NCBI RefSeq assembly: GCF_000385375.1
Contig: NZ_ARVV01000001.1
Span: forward strand, 2,790,001 to 2,854,000
Source: Methyloversatilis discipulorum
GTDB lineage: Bacteria > Pseudomonadota > Gammaproteobacteria > Burkholderiales > Rhodocyclaceae
Length of the DNA stretch: 64,000 nucleotides
Direction: 5' to 3'
Shown piece after piece: positions 43,096 through 54,908 of the stretch. A program made the translations under genes and the position numbers. How positions within the stretch are numbered: position 1 is the stretch's first letter; each line of letters starts with the position of its first letter. A model generated the notes under the pieces. It searched no databases. It saw only the letters and a program-made list of their open reading frames with translations, and was not told the DNA's origin.

Positions 43096-44460
43096 TCAGT
43101 CCCCGCGCGCCTTGCGGTCCTGCTCGCGCAGCCAGTTCAGCTTTTCGGCGATCTTGGCTTCCATGCCGCGGTCGGTCGGCTGGTACCACTGCACGTCCTT
43201 CATGCCGTCCGGCAGGTAGCGCTCGCCGGCCGCGTAGCCGCCCTCTTCGTCGTGCGCGTAGCGGTACTCGGCGCCGAAGCCCATGTTCTTCATCAGCTTG
43301 GTCGGCGCGTTGCGCAGATGCAGCGGTACCGGCCGCGAACCATCCTCGGCGACGAAGCGGCGTGCCGCGTTGTAGGCCATGTACACGGCATTCGACTTGG
43401 CGGCGCAGGCGAGGAAGATGACGGCCTGTGCCAGCGCCAGCTCGCCTTCGGGCGAACCGAGGCGCTCGTAGGTCTGGCAGGCCTGCAGCGAAATTTCGAG
43501 CGCGCGCGGATCGGCGAGACCGATGTCCTCGACCGCCATGCGCACGATGCGCCGGCCCAGGTAGAGCGGATCGGCGCCGCCGTCGAGCATGCGCACGAAC
43601 CAGTACAGCGCCGCGTCCGGATTGGAACCGCGCACCGACTTGTGCAGCGCCGATATCTGGTCGTAATAGGCGTCACCGCCCTTGTCGAAGCGGCGCAAGT
43701 TGCGCGACAGCGTGCTGTCAACGAAGGCCGCGGTGACCGGATCGACCTTGGCCGTACGCGCGGCCGTACCCAGCTGTTCGAGCAGGTTCAGCAGCTTGCG
43801 CGCGTCGCCGTCGGCGAAGCCGATCAGCCGCGTGCGCGCGTCCTCGTCGAAGTTCAGGCCGCCGAGTGCCGCTTCACGCGCGCGTTCGAACAGCGTCACC
43901 ATTTCGTCCTCGGTCAGGCTCTGCAGCACATAGACCGAAGCGCGCGACAGCAACGCGGAATTGACCTCGAAACTCGGGTTCTCGGTGGTGGCGCCGATGA
44001 AGGTGACGACACCCGATTCGACGTAGGGCAGGAAGGCGTCCTGCTGCGCCTTGTTGAAGCGGTGCACCTCGTCGACGAAGAGAATGGTGCGCCGCCCGGT
44101 GTTGGCGGCCACCGTCTCGGCGCGCTGCATCGCCTCGCGGATGTCCTTCACGCCGGAGAACACCGCCGACAGCGCAGTGAATTCGGCGTCGAAGGCGTTG
44201 GCCATCAGCCGCGCCAGCGTGGTCTTGCCGACGCCGGGCGGGCCCCACAGGATCATCGAGTGCGGGATGCCGGATTCGAAAGCCAGACGCAGCGGCTTGC
44301 CCGGGCCGAGCAGGTGCTGCTGGCCGATCACCTCGTCCGGCGTTCTCGGGCGCAGCAGTTCGGCCAGCGGCGCGTTGGCCGAGGCACGGGCCTCGGTCGC
44401 GGCAGAGGCAGCGCGCGCGGGTGGCGCCGGCTCGTCCGGCATGCCGAAAAGGTCAGTCAC
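43096..44460 (-). CDS. rarA: Replication-associated recombination protein RarA (MgsA)
   Basis: RarA is an AAA+ clamp-loader-like protein that acts at stalled replication forks. This 454-residue protein has Walker A GPPGVGKTT, Walker B LFVDEVHRFNK, sensor 1 GATTENPSF and the C-terminal MgsA domain with the final YLPDGMKDVQWYQPTDRG. GTG at 44460 gives the conserved beginning VTDLFGMPDEP. It follows lolA on the same strand with a 22-base gap, so the ftsK-lolA-rarA order is one probable transcript; that arrangement is common in gamma- and betaproteobacteria. Confidence 0.95.
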   Translation of the reverse strand: MTDLFGMPDEPAPPARAASAATEARASANAPLAELLRPRTPDEVIGQQHLLGPGKPLRLAFESGIPHSMILWGPPGVGKTTLARLMANAFDAEFTALSAVFSGVKDIREAMQRAETVAANTGRRTILFVDEVHRFNKAQQDAFLPYVESGVVTFIGATTENPSFEVNSALLSRASVYVLQSLTEDEMVTLFERAREAALGGLNFDEDARTRLIGFADGDARKLLNLLEQLGTAARTAKVDPVTAAFVDSTLSRNLRRFDKGGDAYYDQISALHKSVRGSNPDAALYWFVRMLDGGADPLYLGRRIVRMAVEDIGLADPRALEISLQACQTYERLGSPEGELALAQAVIFLACAAKSNAVYMAYNAARRFVAEDGSRPVPLHLRNAPTKLMKNMGFGAEYRYAHDEEGGYAAGERYLPDGMKDVQWYQPTDRGMEAKIAEKLNWLREQDRKARGD

Positions 44461-44482
44461 TGCGAATCGCCCACGCCCGGTT

Positions 44483-45124
44483 TCACTTCTTCGCGTCGTC
44501 GCTGATGACGTCTGCACCGGCCGGCGGCGTGAAGCGGAACTGCGCCGGATCGATGGCCGGGTTGCGCTCGAAGGAGGTGAAGCGCAGCTTCGTCGTCTGA
44601 CCGAAGCTGTCGCGCAACACCATGCCGCGCAGCAGACCGTCCTTGAAGCCGATGCGCACCGCCTCGAAACCGCCCTCGTTCGCCTTCGGCTTCGCGTCGA
44701 CCCAGTCTAGGCCGTCCTCGCTGCCGCCTTCGCTGAGGTCGAAGTTCTTTTCCAGTTCGTTGCGGCCGGCCAGCAGTGCGGCGGGCGTGGACGCCAGCGC
44801 GTCGCCCAGCGTCTTCACCGTCACCTGGTTCAGGTCGCGGTCGTGCACCCACAGCTTTTCGCCGTCGCCGACCAGCAGCTGGTAGTAAGGCCTGTCATAG
44901 GTCCAGCGGAACTTGCCCGGACGCGAGAAAGCCATCGTGCCGCTGGCGTTCTGCGGCTTGCGGCCGGACTTGGCCGTGACCTGCTGGTCGAAGGTGGCGC
45001 GGCCGGACTGCGTGGATTCGACGAAGGTGCGCAGCTGGTCGATCGCGCCGGCGGCAAAGGCCGACAGCGGCAGCGCCAGCGCGACGGCGGCGATGCAGCC
45101 GCGGAAGCTTGAAGTCATGGTCAT
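44483..45124 (-). CDS. lolA: Outer-membrane lipoprotein carrier LolA
   Basis: LolA carries lipoproteins from LolCDE across the periplasm to LolB. This 213-residue protein has a signal peptide ending at SAFA, then the beta-sheet carrier fold with the hallmark strands [24 protein letters not shown]. The ATG overlaps the ftsK TGA (ATGA at 45121-45124), indicating coupling. Size and position between ftsK and rarA match the conserved cluster. Confidence 0.94.
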   Translation of the reverse strand: MTMTSSFRGCIAAVALALPLSAFAAGAIDQLRTFVESTQSGRATFDQQVTAKSGRKPQNASGTMAFSRPGKFRWTYDRPYYQLLVGDGEKLWVHDRDLNQVTVKTLGDALASTPAALLAGRNELEKNFDLSEGGSEDGLDWVDAKPKANEGGFEAVRIGFKDGLLRGMVLRDSFGQTTKLRFTSFERNPAIDPAQFRFTPPAGADVISDDAKK

Positions 45125-47400
45125 TCCTCGCGGGCGGGTGCGAGCACTTCGCGCCCGCCGGTTGCGTTCATCGGAGACACCAGACCCGACCGTTCCATCT
45201 GTTCGATCAGCCGCGCCGCACGGTTGTAGCCGATGCGCAGATGGCGCTGCACCAGCGAAATCGACGGTCGCCGGGTCTTCAGAACCACTTCGACCGCCTG
45301 GTCGTACAAAGGGTCCGACTCGCCGTCGGCGCCACCACCGCCTGCGCCGTCGAGCGACAGTTCGCCGCCCTCGTCGTCACCGCTGCCGCTGAGGATGCCT
45401 TCGACGTAGTCCGGCGCGCCGGTGGTCTTCAGGTGCTCGACCACCTTGTGCACTTCGCCGTCGGCGACGAAGGCGCCGTGCACGCGCGTCGGCACGCCGG
45501 TGCCCGGTGCGAGGTAGAGCATGTCGCCCTGCCCCAGCAGCGCCTCGGCGCCCATCTGGTCGAGGATGGTGCGCGAATCGATCTTGCTCGACACCTGGAA
45601 GGCGATGCGCGTCGGTACATTAGCCTTGATCAGGCCGGTGATCACATCGACCGACGGCCGCTGCGTCGCCAGGATCAGGTGGATGCCCGCCGCGCGCGCC
45701 TTCTGTGCCAGCCGTGCGATCAGTTCCTCGATCTTCTTGCCGGCCACCATCATCAGGTCGGCCAGTTCGTCGATCACGACGACGATCATCGGCATCGTGG
45801 ACAACGGTTCCGGCGTTTCCGGCGTGATCGAGAACGGATTGGTCAGCGGCGTGCCGGCCTTCTCCGCGTCGGCGATCTTGCTGTTGTAGCCGGCGAGGTT
45901 GCGCACGCCCATCGCCGACATCAGCTTGTAGCGGCGGTCCATCTCGCCGACACACCAGTTCAGCGCGTTCGCGGCGTGCCGCATGTCGGTCACCACCGGC
46001 GCCAGCAGGTGCGGAATGCCCTCATAGACCGACAGTTCCAGCATCTTCGGGTCGACCATGATGAGCCGCACCTTGCTCGGATCCGCCTTGTACAGCAGCG
46101 ACAGGATCATTGCATTGATCGCCACCGACTTGCCTGAACCAGTGGTACCGGCGACCAGCACGTGCGGCATGCGCGCGAGGTCGGCCACCATGGGCTGACC
46201 GCCGATGTCCTTGCCCAGCGCCATGGTCAGCGGGCTGGCCATGTCGTGATAGACCGCCGACCCGAGGATTTCCGACAGTCGCACGATCTGCCGCCGGGTG
46301 TTCGGGATTTCCAGGCCCATGCAGCTCTTGCCCGGGATCGTCTCGACCACGCGGATGCTCATGACCGACAGCGCGCGCGCCAGGTCCTTCACCAGATTGA
46401 CGATCTGGCTGCCCTTGACGCCGGTCGCCGGTTCGATTTCGTAGCGCGTGATGACCGGGCCCGGATAGGCGGCCAGCACCTTCACCTCGACGTTGAAGTC
46501 GGCCAGCTTGCGTTCGATCTGGCGCGAAATGAGTTCCAGCGATTCCGGGCTGGGCGGGTCGATGTCGGCCTTGGCTTCGTCGAGCAGCGCCAGCGGCGGC
46601 AGCGAACCCGGCAGGTCGGCGAACAGCGTCTGCTGCCGCTCCTTCTCGACCCGCTCCGACTTCTGCACTTCGACCTCGGGCACCTCGATGCGCACCGGTT
46701 CGCGCCGGCGCGTCGGCTTGCGTCGCTCGGCTTCGACCACCGCTTCGCGCTGCTCCGCCACCTGCTGGCCGACGCGACGGTCACGCCAGCGCGCCCAGGC
46801 ATTCAGGCTGGCGAACCACGCCAGTTCGAGCGCGCGGCCGACCGTTTCGGCGGCGCGCAGCCAGGTCACGCCGGTCATCGCGCTGAGGCCGACGCCCAGT
46901 GTCACCAGCAGCAGCAGCGTGCCGCCGGTGAAACCGAAAGCGCCGGCGATCAGCCGTCCAAGTTCGATGCCGACCATGCCGCCGGGCCCGACCGGCAGTT
47001 CGGCACCCATGCTGTGGAAGCGGATGGCTTCGAGCGCGCAGCTCGCCAGCAGCACCAGCAGGAAGCCGCCGAGCGCGACGAACAGCGGCCGCCTGTCCTC
47101 GCGGCGGTCGGCGCTGCGCGACAGCCAGACGCAGCCGCCAACCAGCATGACGACCCACCACCAGGCCGACAGGCCGAACAGGAACAGTGCAAGGTCGGAC
47201 AGCCAGGCGCCGAAGCGGCCGCCCGGATTGTGCAGCTGCTCGACCACCGAGGCGTGCGACCAGCCCGGATCGGCGCGGTCGTAACCGCCGAGCACCATGA
47301 CGAGGTAGAGCGCGATCGCGGCCAGCACGAGCCAGCGTGCTTCGTGCAGCACGGCGGCGATGCGTTCGGGAAGGGGAAGTTGCTGAGCGTCTTTCGCCAC
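45121..47400 (-). CDS. ftsK: DNA translocase FtsK
   Basis: FtsK anchors at the septum and pumps chromosome dimers toward XerCD/dif. This 759-residue protein has four N-terminal transmembrane segments (about residues 22-170), a short linker (much shorter than in E. coli), and the motor: Walker [10 protein letters not shown], Walker [15 protein letters not shown] strand with [13 protein letters not shown], and the C-terminal gamma winged helix ([22 protein letters not shown]) that reads KOPS sites. The GTG at 47400 begins VAKDAQQ; longer frames would run through the terminator and are rejected. Confidence 0.93.
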   Translation of the reverse strand: MAKDAQQLPLPERIAAVLHEARWLVLAAIALYLVMVLGGYDRADPGWSHASVVEQLHNPGGRFGAWLSDLALFLFGLSAWWWVVMLVGGCVWLSRSADRREDRRPLFVALGGFLLVLLASCALEAIRFHSMGAELPVGPGGMVGIELGRLIAGAFGFTGGTLLLLVTLGVGLSAMTGVTWLRAAETVGRALELAWFASLNAWARWRDRRVGQQVAEQREAVVEAERRKPTRRREPVRIEVPEVEVQKSERVEKERQQTLFADLPGSLPPLALLDEAKADIDPPSPESLELISRQIERKLADFNVEVKVLAAYPGPVITRYEIEPATGVKGSQIVNLVKDLARALSVMSIRVVETIPGKSCMGLEIPNTRRQIVRLSEILGSAVYHDMASPLTMALGKDIGGQPMVADLARMPHVLVAGTTGSGKSVAINAMILSLLYKADPSKVRLIMVDPKMLELSVYEGIPHLLAPVVTDMRHAANALNWCVGEMDRRYKLMSAMGVRNLAGYNSKIADAEKAGTPLTNPFSITPETPEPLSTMPMIVVVIDELADLMMVAGKKIEELIARLAQKARAAGIHLILATQRPSVDVITGLIKANVPTRIAFQVSSKIDSRTILDQMGAEALLGQGDMLYLAPGTGVPTRVHGAFVADGEVHKVVEHLKTTGAPDYVEGILSGSGDDEGGELSLDGAGGGGADGESDPLYDQAVEVVLKTRRPSISLVQRHLRIGYNRAARLIEQMERSGLVSPMNATGGREVLAPAREE

Positions 47401-47486
47401 GGGGAAACGGTGCGGTGCCGGGAAAAACAAAGCGGGATTATATAAGCGGATGACGATGTCAGCCGGCGCGCAGGCGGACGGCCTGC

Positions 47487-47520
47487 AAAAGCATACGGGC
47501 CGCATCTGCGGCCCGTATGC
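47487..47520 (-). terminator. Rho-independent terminator of the Crp/Fnr-type gene
   Basis: A perfect 13-bp stem (47491-47503 with 47508-47520) encloses a 4-base loop, and is followed on the minus strand by TTTTGC. It lies about 30 bases past the regulator stop and before ftsK. Confidence 0.85.
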
Positions 47521-47550
47521 TCAATCGTCTGCAGCCACCGGCTGCGGGAA

Positions 47551-48222
47551 TCAGACGGTTTCGAGCCGCTCGCGCAGCAGGATCTTGCCGTTGGTTTCCT
47601 CGATCAGGCCCTGCAGGTGCAGGTCCTTCATTACGCGCGACACCATTTCGCGCGACGCGCCGATCATCTTGGCGATGTCCTGCTTCGAAATCTTGCGGTT
47701 CACCACCTTCTCGCCATTCACGTCGTCCGCCATTTCGAGCAGCAGGCGTGCAACGCGGCCATAGACGTCCATCAGCGCCAGGCTTTCGATCTTGCGGTCG
47801 GCGGTGCGCAGACGGGCCACCAGATTGCGCATGATGAACATCGACACTTCGAAGTTCTCCTGCAGCACGCGCTTGAAATCGCTCTTGGCGATCACGATGA
47901 GGTCGCTCGGCACCACGGTCACCACGGTGGCGGAACGCGGATTGTCGTCGAGCACCCCCATTTCGCCGAACAGTTCGCCCGGGCCCAGCATCGACAGGAT
48001 GACCTCGCGGCCCTCCTCGTCGCTGACCAGCACCTTGAGACTGCCGGAAAGCACCAGATATACGAAATCCGTCTTGTCACCGGCACGCACGACTATCGAG
48101 CCGCGCGGCACACGCCGCATGTTCGCGACCTTGGCAACCGGTTCGAGGCTGCTGTCGGGCAGACCGCTGAACATCGAAAACGTCCGCAGAGCGGTAATTG
48201 AAACGGGGTGAGCCGTTACCAT
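47551..48222 (-). CDS. Crp/Fnr-family transcriptional regulator
   Basis: This 223-residue regulator has an N-terminal cyclic-nucleotide-binding domain (GELFGEMGVLDDNPRSATVV, the phosphate-binding cassette) and a C-terminal HTH_Crp domain (ISKQDIAKMIGASREMVSRVM). No Fnr-type cysteines are present, so it is not an iron-sulphur oxygen sensor; whether it binds cAMP or c-di-GMP (as in Clp proteins) is not decided by sequence. The ATG at 48222 has a GGAGG site. A well-formed promoter lies about 140 bases upstream. It is divergent from trxB and monocistronic, ended by its own terminator. Confidence 0.92.
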   Translation of the reverse strand: MVTAHPVSITALRTFSMFSGLPDSSLEPVAKVANMRRVPRGSIVVRAGDKTDFVYLVLSGSLKVLVSDEEGREVILSMLGPGELFGEMGVLDDNPRSATVVTVVPSDLIVIAKSDFKRVLQENFEVSMFIMRNLVARLRTADRKIESLALMDVYGRVARLLLEMADDVNGEKVVNRKISKQDIAKMIGASREMVSRVMKDLHLQGLIEETNGKILLRERLETV

Positions 48223-48365
48223 CAAAAGACCTCCTGATACGGGCATGCCGGACGGGGGGACAGGCTGCGCCGCTTTGAATGGATCGTCGCGCCTGTGGTC
48301 ATTGCCGAAGTCGCGCCGCTGCGACCGTTTGGCCATTCTGAGCCACAAACACTGAAGCGGCCCTG

Positions 48366-48395
48366 ATTATAGGTAGTTTTTCACGCAGGAAACAA
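48366..48395 (-). promoter_or_regulatory. Promoter of the Crp/Fnr-type gene
   Basis: On the minus strand TTGTTT (48395-48390) is 18 bases from a perfect TATAAT (48371-48366). The transcript would have a leader of about 135 bases before the ATG at 48222. Confidence 0.7.
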
Positions 48396-48451
48396 ACTGC
48401 CCCAATATCTGTCATGTGTATCGGACCTGGTTCACAGGAACTTGAGGCCCG

Positions 48452-49481
<1,030 letters not shown>

Positions 49482-49501
49482 ACCCGTGAGCGCGCGACTT
49501 C

Positions 49502-50080
49502 ATGTCGTCGAAAAAGCGGCGTCACCCGAGGGCGCCGGTACTGCCCAGCGAAGAGGACATCGCGCTGTTCCGGCAGGCGGTGGTCGGCGTACAGCCGATC
49601 ACCACTGACCGCGTACTGCTCGAAACGCCGCCACCCCGCGCCTGGCCGCTGCAGCGCGAGGCGGACGACATGTCGGTGCTGGCCGAGTCGCTGCGCGGAC
49701 CGCTGTCGATCGACCTGCGGCTGGAAGGCGGCGAGGAGCCCTCCTTCCTGCGCACCGGGCTGACGCGACAGGTGCTGCGCGACCTGCGGCGCGGACGCTG
49801 GGTGTCGCAGGGGCAGATAGACCTGCACGGCGCCACGCGCGACGCGGCACACGACCTGGTGGTCGAGTTCCTGCACGACGCACACCGTCGCGGCATGCGC
49901 TGCGTGCGGGTGATCCACGGAAAAGGGCTGGGGTCGCCCGGCCGCGAGCCGGTGCTGAAAGGACTGGTGCTGGGCTGGTTGATGCACCGCCCGGAAGTGC
50001 TGGCCTTCTGTCAGGCCCGGCCGCACGAGGGTGGGGCCGGGGCACTGATGGTGCTGCTGAAACCGGCCGCCCGCGACTGA
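49502..50080 (+). CDS. Smr-domain protein
   Basis: This 192-residue protein has a variable, charged N terminus and a C-terminal Smr domain (about 105-190) with the DLHGATRDAAHDLV and RVIHGKGLGS motifs. Smr domains of MutS2 and stand-alone relatives such as SmrA have nuclease activity on DNA or on mRNA of stalled ribosomes; which applies here is not known. It is on the trxB strand, 20 bases downstream. Confidence 0.9.
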   Translation: MSSKKRRHPRAPVLPSEEDIALFRQAVVGVQPITTDRVLLETPPPRAWPLQREADDMSVLAESLRGPLSIDLRLEGGEEPSFLRTGLTRQVLRDLRRGRWVSQGQIDLHGATRDAAHDLVVEFLHDAHRRGMRCVRVIHGKGLGSPGREPVLKGLVLGWLMHRPEVLAFCQARPHEGGAGALMVLLKPAARD

Positions 50081-50102
50081 GCGGCGGCCGGCCGGCGCGG
50101 AA

Positions 50103-50579
<477 letters not shown>

Positions 50580-50672
50580 TCAGTGATAAAGGCAACACCG
50601 CGGCCGACAATTACGAATGCCTTTGCCAAGCCGACGGCATAATGCGCGCTGTCGCCTGCGCCAGAGTCCGCC

Positions 50673-52526
50673 ATGTCCGCCCTCACCGCCCCGCACCGCA
50701 CGCTGCGCACGAAGACCGTCGTCCTGATTTCAGTCGCCATGATGCTGTCGGGGTCCGCCAACGCAGGGTCCGGCCCACGCGCCGTGTTCGAGCGCGCCTC
50801 GTCCAGCGTGTACGAGCTGCATCTGCAGGACGAGAACGGCGTTGCCGAGGCCGTCGCCAGTGCGTTGTCACTGGGCGGCGGTCGTTTCGTCACCCGCTGC
50901 GAAACCGGCTGGAACCCGCAACAGCACACCCTGCAGCTGCGCAAGGACAGCACGGTCCTCGTTGCTCGACTGGAGTCGCGCGACGCGCAGAACGCACTGT
51001 GTGCGCTGGTCGCCGACGGAGCCCGCAAGCTGCCGGCCCCCAGGCTCGCCGGCCTGCCATCGGCCGGGGACACCGTCTATGCCGTCAGTAACGGCCTGGG
51101 ACTTGGCACCGGCATTTCGGAGGGCGTCGTGTCGGCAATACGCGGTGCCAACAACGAACGGCGCATCCAGTTCACGGCAGCCATCTCCCCGGGCTCCGAA
51201 GGTGGCGGCCTGTTCGACGCCAGCGGCGCGCTGATCGGCATGATCGAAACGTCCAGGCGCGAAGGCCAGAACATCAATTTCGCCATCGAGGTGCGCCAGC
51301 TTGCCGGCGTTGCCCAGCGCGCCGCCGTCATCGACGCGGCCGCCCAGGAACAGTCACGCCTTGCCGCCGAGGCCGAGCGCCTGGTCGCGGAGCAGAAATG
51401 GACCGAACTGCTGCAGCATGCCGATCGCTGGTCCAAGCGTCACCGCACGAGCGTGGACGCGCAGATCGCAAAAGCACAGGCCAACGAGGGCTTGAACAGA
51501 ACGCCGGCGGCCGAGGCCGCCTATCGCGCCGCACTCGCGCTGGACGCCAGCCATCGCCAGGCGGCCTTCGGCCTGTGCCGCACCCTGATCGGGCAGCAGA
51601 AGACCGACGACGCGCTGACCGCTGCCCGGCGGCTGACTGCCGATTTCGGCGACGAGCTGGACGCGTGGCTGATGCTGGCTTACACGCAAGGGATGGCGAA
51701 ACGCCTCGATGAAGCGGAAGCATCCTACCGTCACGCTCAGCAGCTGTATCCGTGGTCGAGCGGCCCGCTTGACGGCCTCGCCCACATTGCAGCACTCCGC
51801 GGCGACACCGCGGCGTCGCTCGACTATCGCCGGCGAGCGCACCACCTCGCGCGGAACGACACCGGCGCAGTGATGCGACTCGCCGACGCATACCTGGCCG
51901 CCCGGAAGCCCGAACGGGCGCTGGAGCTCATCCTCGGGCAAGGTGCGTCGGCGGATACCGATGGCGATCTGCTGTATTTCCGCGGCCGCGCCTTGGCGGC
52001 GCTCGGGCGCCCGCAGGAATCGTCGCGGGTGCTGAGGCTCAGCCTTGAGCACAAGCCCCGGTCACCCGCCTGGGTGTGGTCCGCCATCGGCGAGAACGCG
52101 TATGCCCAGCAGCGATGGACGGAAGCGATCGCGTCCTTCCGCAAGGCGATCGCGCTGTCGCCGGACGAACCCCTGTGGCGCTGGAGGCTCGGTCTCGCAC
52201 TGAAGGACTCCGCACGTTTCGACGAGGCGATGGACATCTTCAAGCGCTGGGCCAAGGACTTCCCCAAGGATCCGGACGGCTGGCGACAGATCGGATTCGT
52301 CCACGCCAGCACGAACCGGAATGCCGACGCGGTGAAATCCCTGGAGCACGCCATCTCGATCGACCCGTCGCAGATCCAGGTATGGCAAGCGCTGGTCGAG
52401 GTCTACTACAAGCTCGATCGCCACGAAGACGCCCGCCGGGCATACGGCCGGCTGCGCGAACTGGACCGCGAACGCGCCGAACTTGCCTACCTCTGCTGCA
52501 TCGTGCCGCTGGAGATCACGCGATGA
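50673..52526 (+). CDS. Exported trypsin-fold/TPR protein with lost catalytic triad
   Basis: This 617-residue protein has a signal peptide (to about NAG, residue 32), an HtrA/trypsin-like beta-barrel domain (about 40-210) and then at least eight TPR units to the end. Compared with its active downstream neighbour, the residues at the catalytic positions are all different: Glu77 at the histidine position (VTRCE), Ala108 at the aspartate position (NALCAL) and Glu176 at the serine position (PGSEGGG). It therefore looks like a pseudoprotease. The stop overlaps the next gene by 4 bases (ATGA). A role as a regulator, scaffold or substrate adaptor of the active partner is inference. Confidence 0.82.
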   Translation: MSALTAPHRTLRTKTVVLISVAMMLSGSANAGSGPRAVFERASSSVYELHLQDENGVAEAVASALSLGGGRFVTRCETGWNPQQHTLQLRKDSTVLVARLESRDAQNALCALVADGARKLPAPRLAGLPSAGDTVYAVSNGLGLGTGISEGVVSAIRGANNERRIQFTAAISPGSEGGGLFDASGALIGMIETSRREGQNINFAIEVRQLAGVAQRAAVIDAAAQEQSRLAAEAERLVAEQKWTELLQHADRWSKRHRTSVDAQIAKAQANEGLNRTPAAEAAYRAALALDASHRQAAFGLCRTLIGQQKTDDALTAARRLTADFGDELDAWLMLAYTQGMAKRLDEAEASYRHAQQLYPWSSGPLDGLAHIAALRGDTAASLDYRRRAHHLARNDTGAVMRLADAYLAARKPERALELILGQGASADTDGDLLYFRGRALAALGRPQESSRVLRLSLEHKPRSPAWVWSAIGENAYAQQRWTEAIASFRKAIALSPDEPLWRWRLGLALKDSARFDEAMDIFKRWAKDFPKDPDGWRQIGFVHASTNRNADAVKSLEHAISIDPSQIQVWQALVEVYYKLDRHEDARRAYGRLRELDRERAELAYLCCIVPLEITR

Positions 52527-54868
52527 TGCGCCGCGCCCTCATCCTGCTGCTCGCCACCCACGGCCTGCCGGCCTCGGCCGACACACCACCGGCGGCATCG
52601 GTAAAAGCCGCACTGTCCGGGGTGGTGACCGTCCGTGCCATCGACATCGAGGACCGTATCGCCGGCGAAGGCAGCGGTGTGGTTATCGCACGCGCGACCG
52701 TCATCACCAATTGCCATGTCATCCGCTACGCGAAATCGATCTCGGTGAATGACGGCAACAAGACCCACAGCGCCCGCTGGACCCTCGGCGATGTCGAGCG
52801 CGATCTGTGCCTGCTCGAAGTCGACACGCTCGACGCGCCTGCGGTCGCGCAGCGGGCGGGCGCCACGCTCGCTGTCGGCGATCGGGTGCATGCGATCGGC
52901 AACCCGCTCGGCCTGGGTGTCTCGGTCAGCAGTGGCCTGGTATCCAATCTGCTGACGGGCGACAGCGCCCCGATCATCGTCGTGTCGGCGTCGCTGTCGC
53001 CGGGCTCCAGCGGCGGCGGCCTGTTCGACGACCAGGGCCGGCTGGTCGGCATCACCACCGGCACCATGGTGGCGGGACAGAACACCAATATCGCGCTGCC
53101 GGTCGAATGGATCGGCGACCTCGCCCAGCGAGGAACGGCGCCGCCGCCACCCTTCGTCGTACCCGAGGCCGAACCTCGCTGGGCGGAGGAGGCAGAGCGG
53201 CTGCGCTCGTCGGGAGACATGGCTGCCTTGGCCGAATGGTCAAGCCGCTGGATCGACGCACTGCCCGATACGTCCGAGGCCTGGCGCCTGCGCGGGCTGG
53301 CCAGGATGAACCTCGGCCGCTACGACGAAGCCGAGCGCGACCAGCTGCGCGCACTCGAACTGCACGAGCGCAACGCCGCCGCCTGGGTCGAACTGGCCGA
53401 CGTCCGGCTCGTCGGCAAGCGCCCGGCGGAAGCGGCGGCCGCATTTGCACGCGCCAAGGAGGCCCAGCCCCTTTCCGGCTACCCGTATCGGGTCGAAGGC
53501 CGATGGCGGATGCGGCAAGGTGACGCGCGCGCCGCCCACGAACTGGCGAATCAGGCCATCAGGCGCAGCCCGAATGACGACGACGCCTGGGCGCTGCTGG
53601 CGGAATCGCATGACGCGCTCGGCCGGCCAGCCGAAGCCGCACGTGCATGGCGCATCGCCCTGCGGCACCAGCCGGGGCAGGTGTCGTGGTCGGCCGCACT
53701 GGCGCGTTCGCTGAAGGCCGCCGGACAGACCGACCAGGCGCGCGCGGTGCTCTCGACCGCAAGTTCCGGCAGCGAAAACGTGGCCACACTGATCGCGCTC
53801 GCGCACGAATCGCTGGCGCAGAGCCGTTATACCGAGGCCGAACAGGCGCTGGGCAAGGCACTCGCCATCGCACCCGCGTCCAACGATGCCGCGGCGCCGC
53901 TGGGCGCCCTGCTGATGGACAGCGGACGTGCAGAAGAAGGGCGGAAGATGATCGACGCGGTACTGGCGCGCGATCCGGATCATCGCGAAGCGCAGTTGAG
54001 CCTTGCCCGGCATCTGGCGAACACCGGCGACCGCGCGGGGGCCGCGAAACTGCGTCAACGGGTCGTTGCGCGCCACCCCGATGACGCAGCGGCCCTGCGC
54101 GAGCTGAATCAGGTGCAGAGCCAGCTCGGCGACTGGCCCGGCGCACTTGCCAGCGCTCGCAGCCTGGTCCGTCTGCCCGGCGCCGCCGCGCCAGACCAGA
54201 TCGCGTTGAGCGAGGCAGCGCTGCGTGCCGGACTGGTGGACGAAGCGCGCACTGCGCTGACGCGCGCCGAGGCGGCCGCGCCTGAAAGTCTCGAAGTGCT
54301 GCTCGCCCGCTGCGCGCAATACGGTCGCGAACAGGATCACACGCGCTCCCTCGAATACGCGACGCGCGCAACAAAGCTCCATCCCACTGCCGGTCCGGCC
54401 TGGAGCAGCAAAGGCTATGTGCTGATTCTGCTCGGCCGCCCGGCAGAGGCGGTGGAAGCGCTCGAAGTCGCGGTGCGGCTCGACCCTCAGACCGTCAACG
54501 GCTGGATCAATCTGGGCCACGCACTGATGTTGAAGCGGGAAGTCGGCCGCGCGATCGAGGTGCTGGAGCGCGCCGAGCAACTGGCACCCGAGTCGCCCGA
54601 CGGCCAGTTCTTCCTCGGTCAGGCCTACGGACAGAACAGGCAGTTCGCCAAGGGCATCGCGGTGCTCGACCGCCTGACCGCGCGCTACCCCGGCTTCCTG
54701 AACGCCTGGCACGTGAAAGCACTCGTGCACGCCAATGCGCGCGACGCCGCCGGCCTGCGCAGCAGCTACCTCGGTTTGCGCCAGCAGAACGTCGCCGCAG
54801 CACAGTCACTGCGTAACGACATCCTGACGAAGATGCCGGATTTCGCGGCGGCGGTGAGCGATCCCTGA
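52523..54868 (+). CDS. Exported trypsin-like serine protease with TPR repeats
   Basis: This 781-residue protein has a signal peptide (to about ASA, residue 19), a trypsin-fold protease domain (about 25-210) and roughly fifteen TPR-type repeats. The triad is complete: His65 (ITNCH), Asp94 (VERDLCLL) and Ser163 (SPGSSGGG). This layout differs from DegP, which has PDZ domains; TPR repeats replace them here. The ATG overlaps the stop of the pseudoprotease gene (ATGA), so both are made from one mRNA and probably at matched levels. Likely periplasmic; substrate unknown. Confidence 0.85.
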   Translation: MMRRALILLLATHGLPASADTPPAASVKAALSGVVTVRAIDIEDRIAGEGSGVVIARATVITNCHVIRYAKSISVNDGNKTHSARWTLGDVERDLCLLEVDTLDAPAVAQRAGATLAVGDRVHAIGNPLGLGVSVSSGLVSNLLTGDSAPIIVVSASLSPGSSGGGLFDDQGRLVGITTGTMVAGQNTNIALPVEWIGDLAQRGTAPPPPFVVPEAEPRWAEEAERLRSSGDMAALAEWSSRWIDALPDTSEAWRLRGLARMNLGRYDEAERDQLRALELHERNAAAWVELADVRLVGKRPAEAAAAFARAKEAQPLSGYPYRVEGRWRMRQGDARAAHELANQAIRRSPNDDDAWALLAESHDALGRPAEAARAWRIALRHQPGQVSWSAALARSLKAAGQTDQARAVLSTASSGSENVATLIALAHESLAQSRYTEAEQALGKALAIAPASNDAAAPLGALLMDSGRAEEGRKMIDAVLARDPDHREAQLSLARHLANTGDRAGAAKLRQRVVARHPDDAAALRELNQVQSQLGDWPGALASARSLVRLPGAAAPDQIALSEAALRAGLVDEARTALTRAEAAAPESLEVLLARCAQYGREQDHTRSLEYATRATKLHPTAGPAWSSKGYVLILLGRPAEAVEALEVAVRLDPQTVNGWINLGHALMLKREVGRAIEVLERAEQLAPESPDGQFFLGQAYGQNRQFAKGIAVLDRLTARYPGFLNAWHVKALVHANARDAAGLRSSYLGLRQQNVAAAQSLRNDILTKMPDFAAAVSDP

Positions 54869-54908
54869 GCCCGCGAGCGCGGGGCGCCTCACCCGCTCCG
54901 CAATCGCC

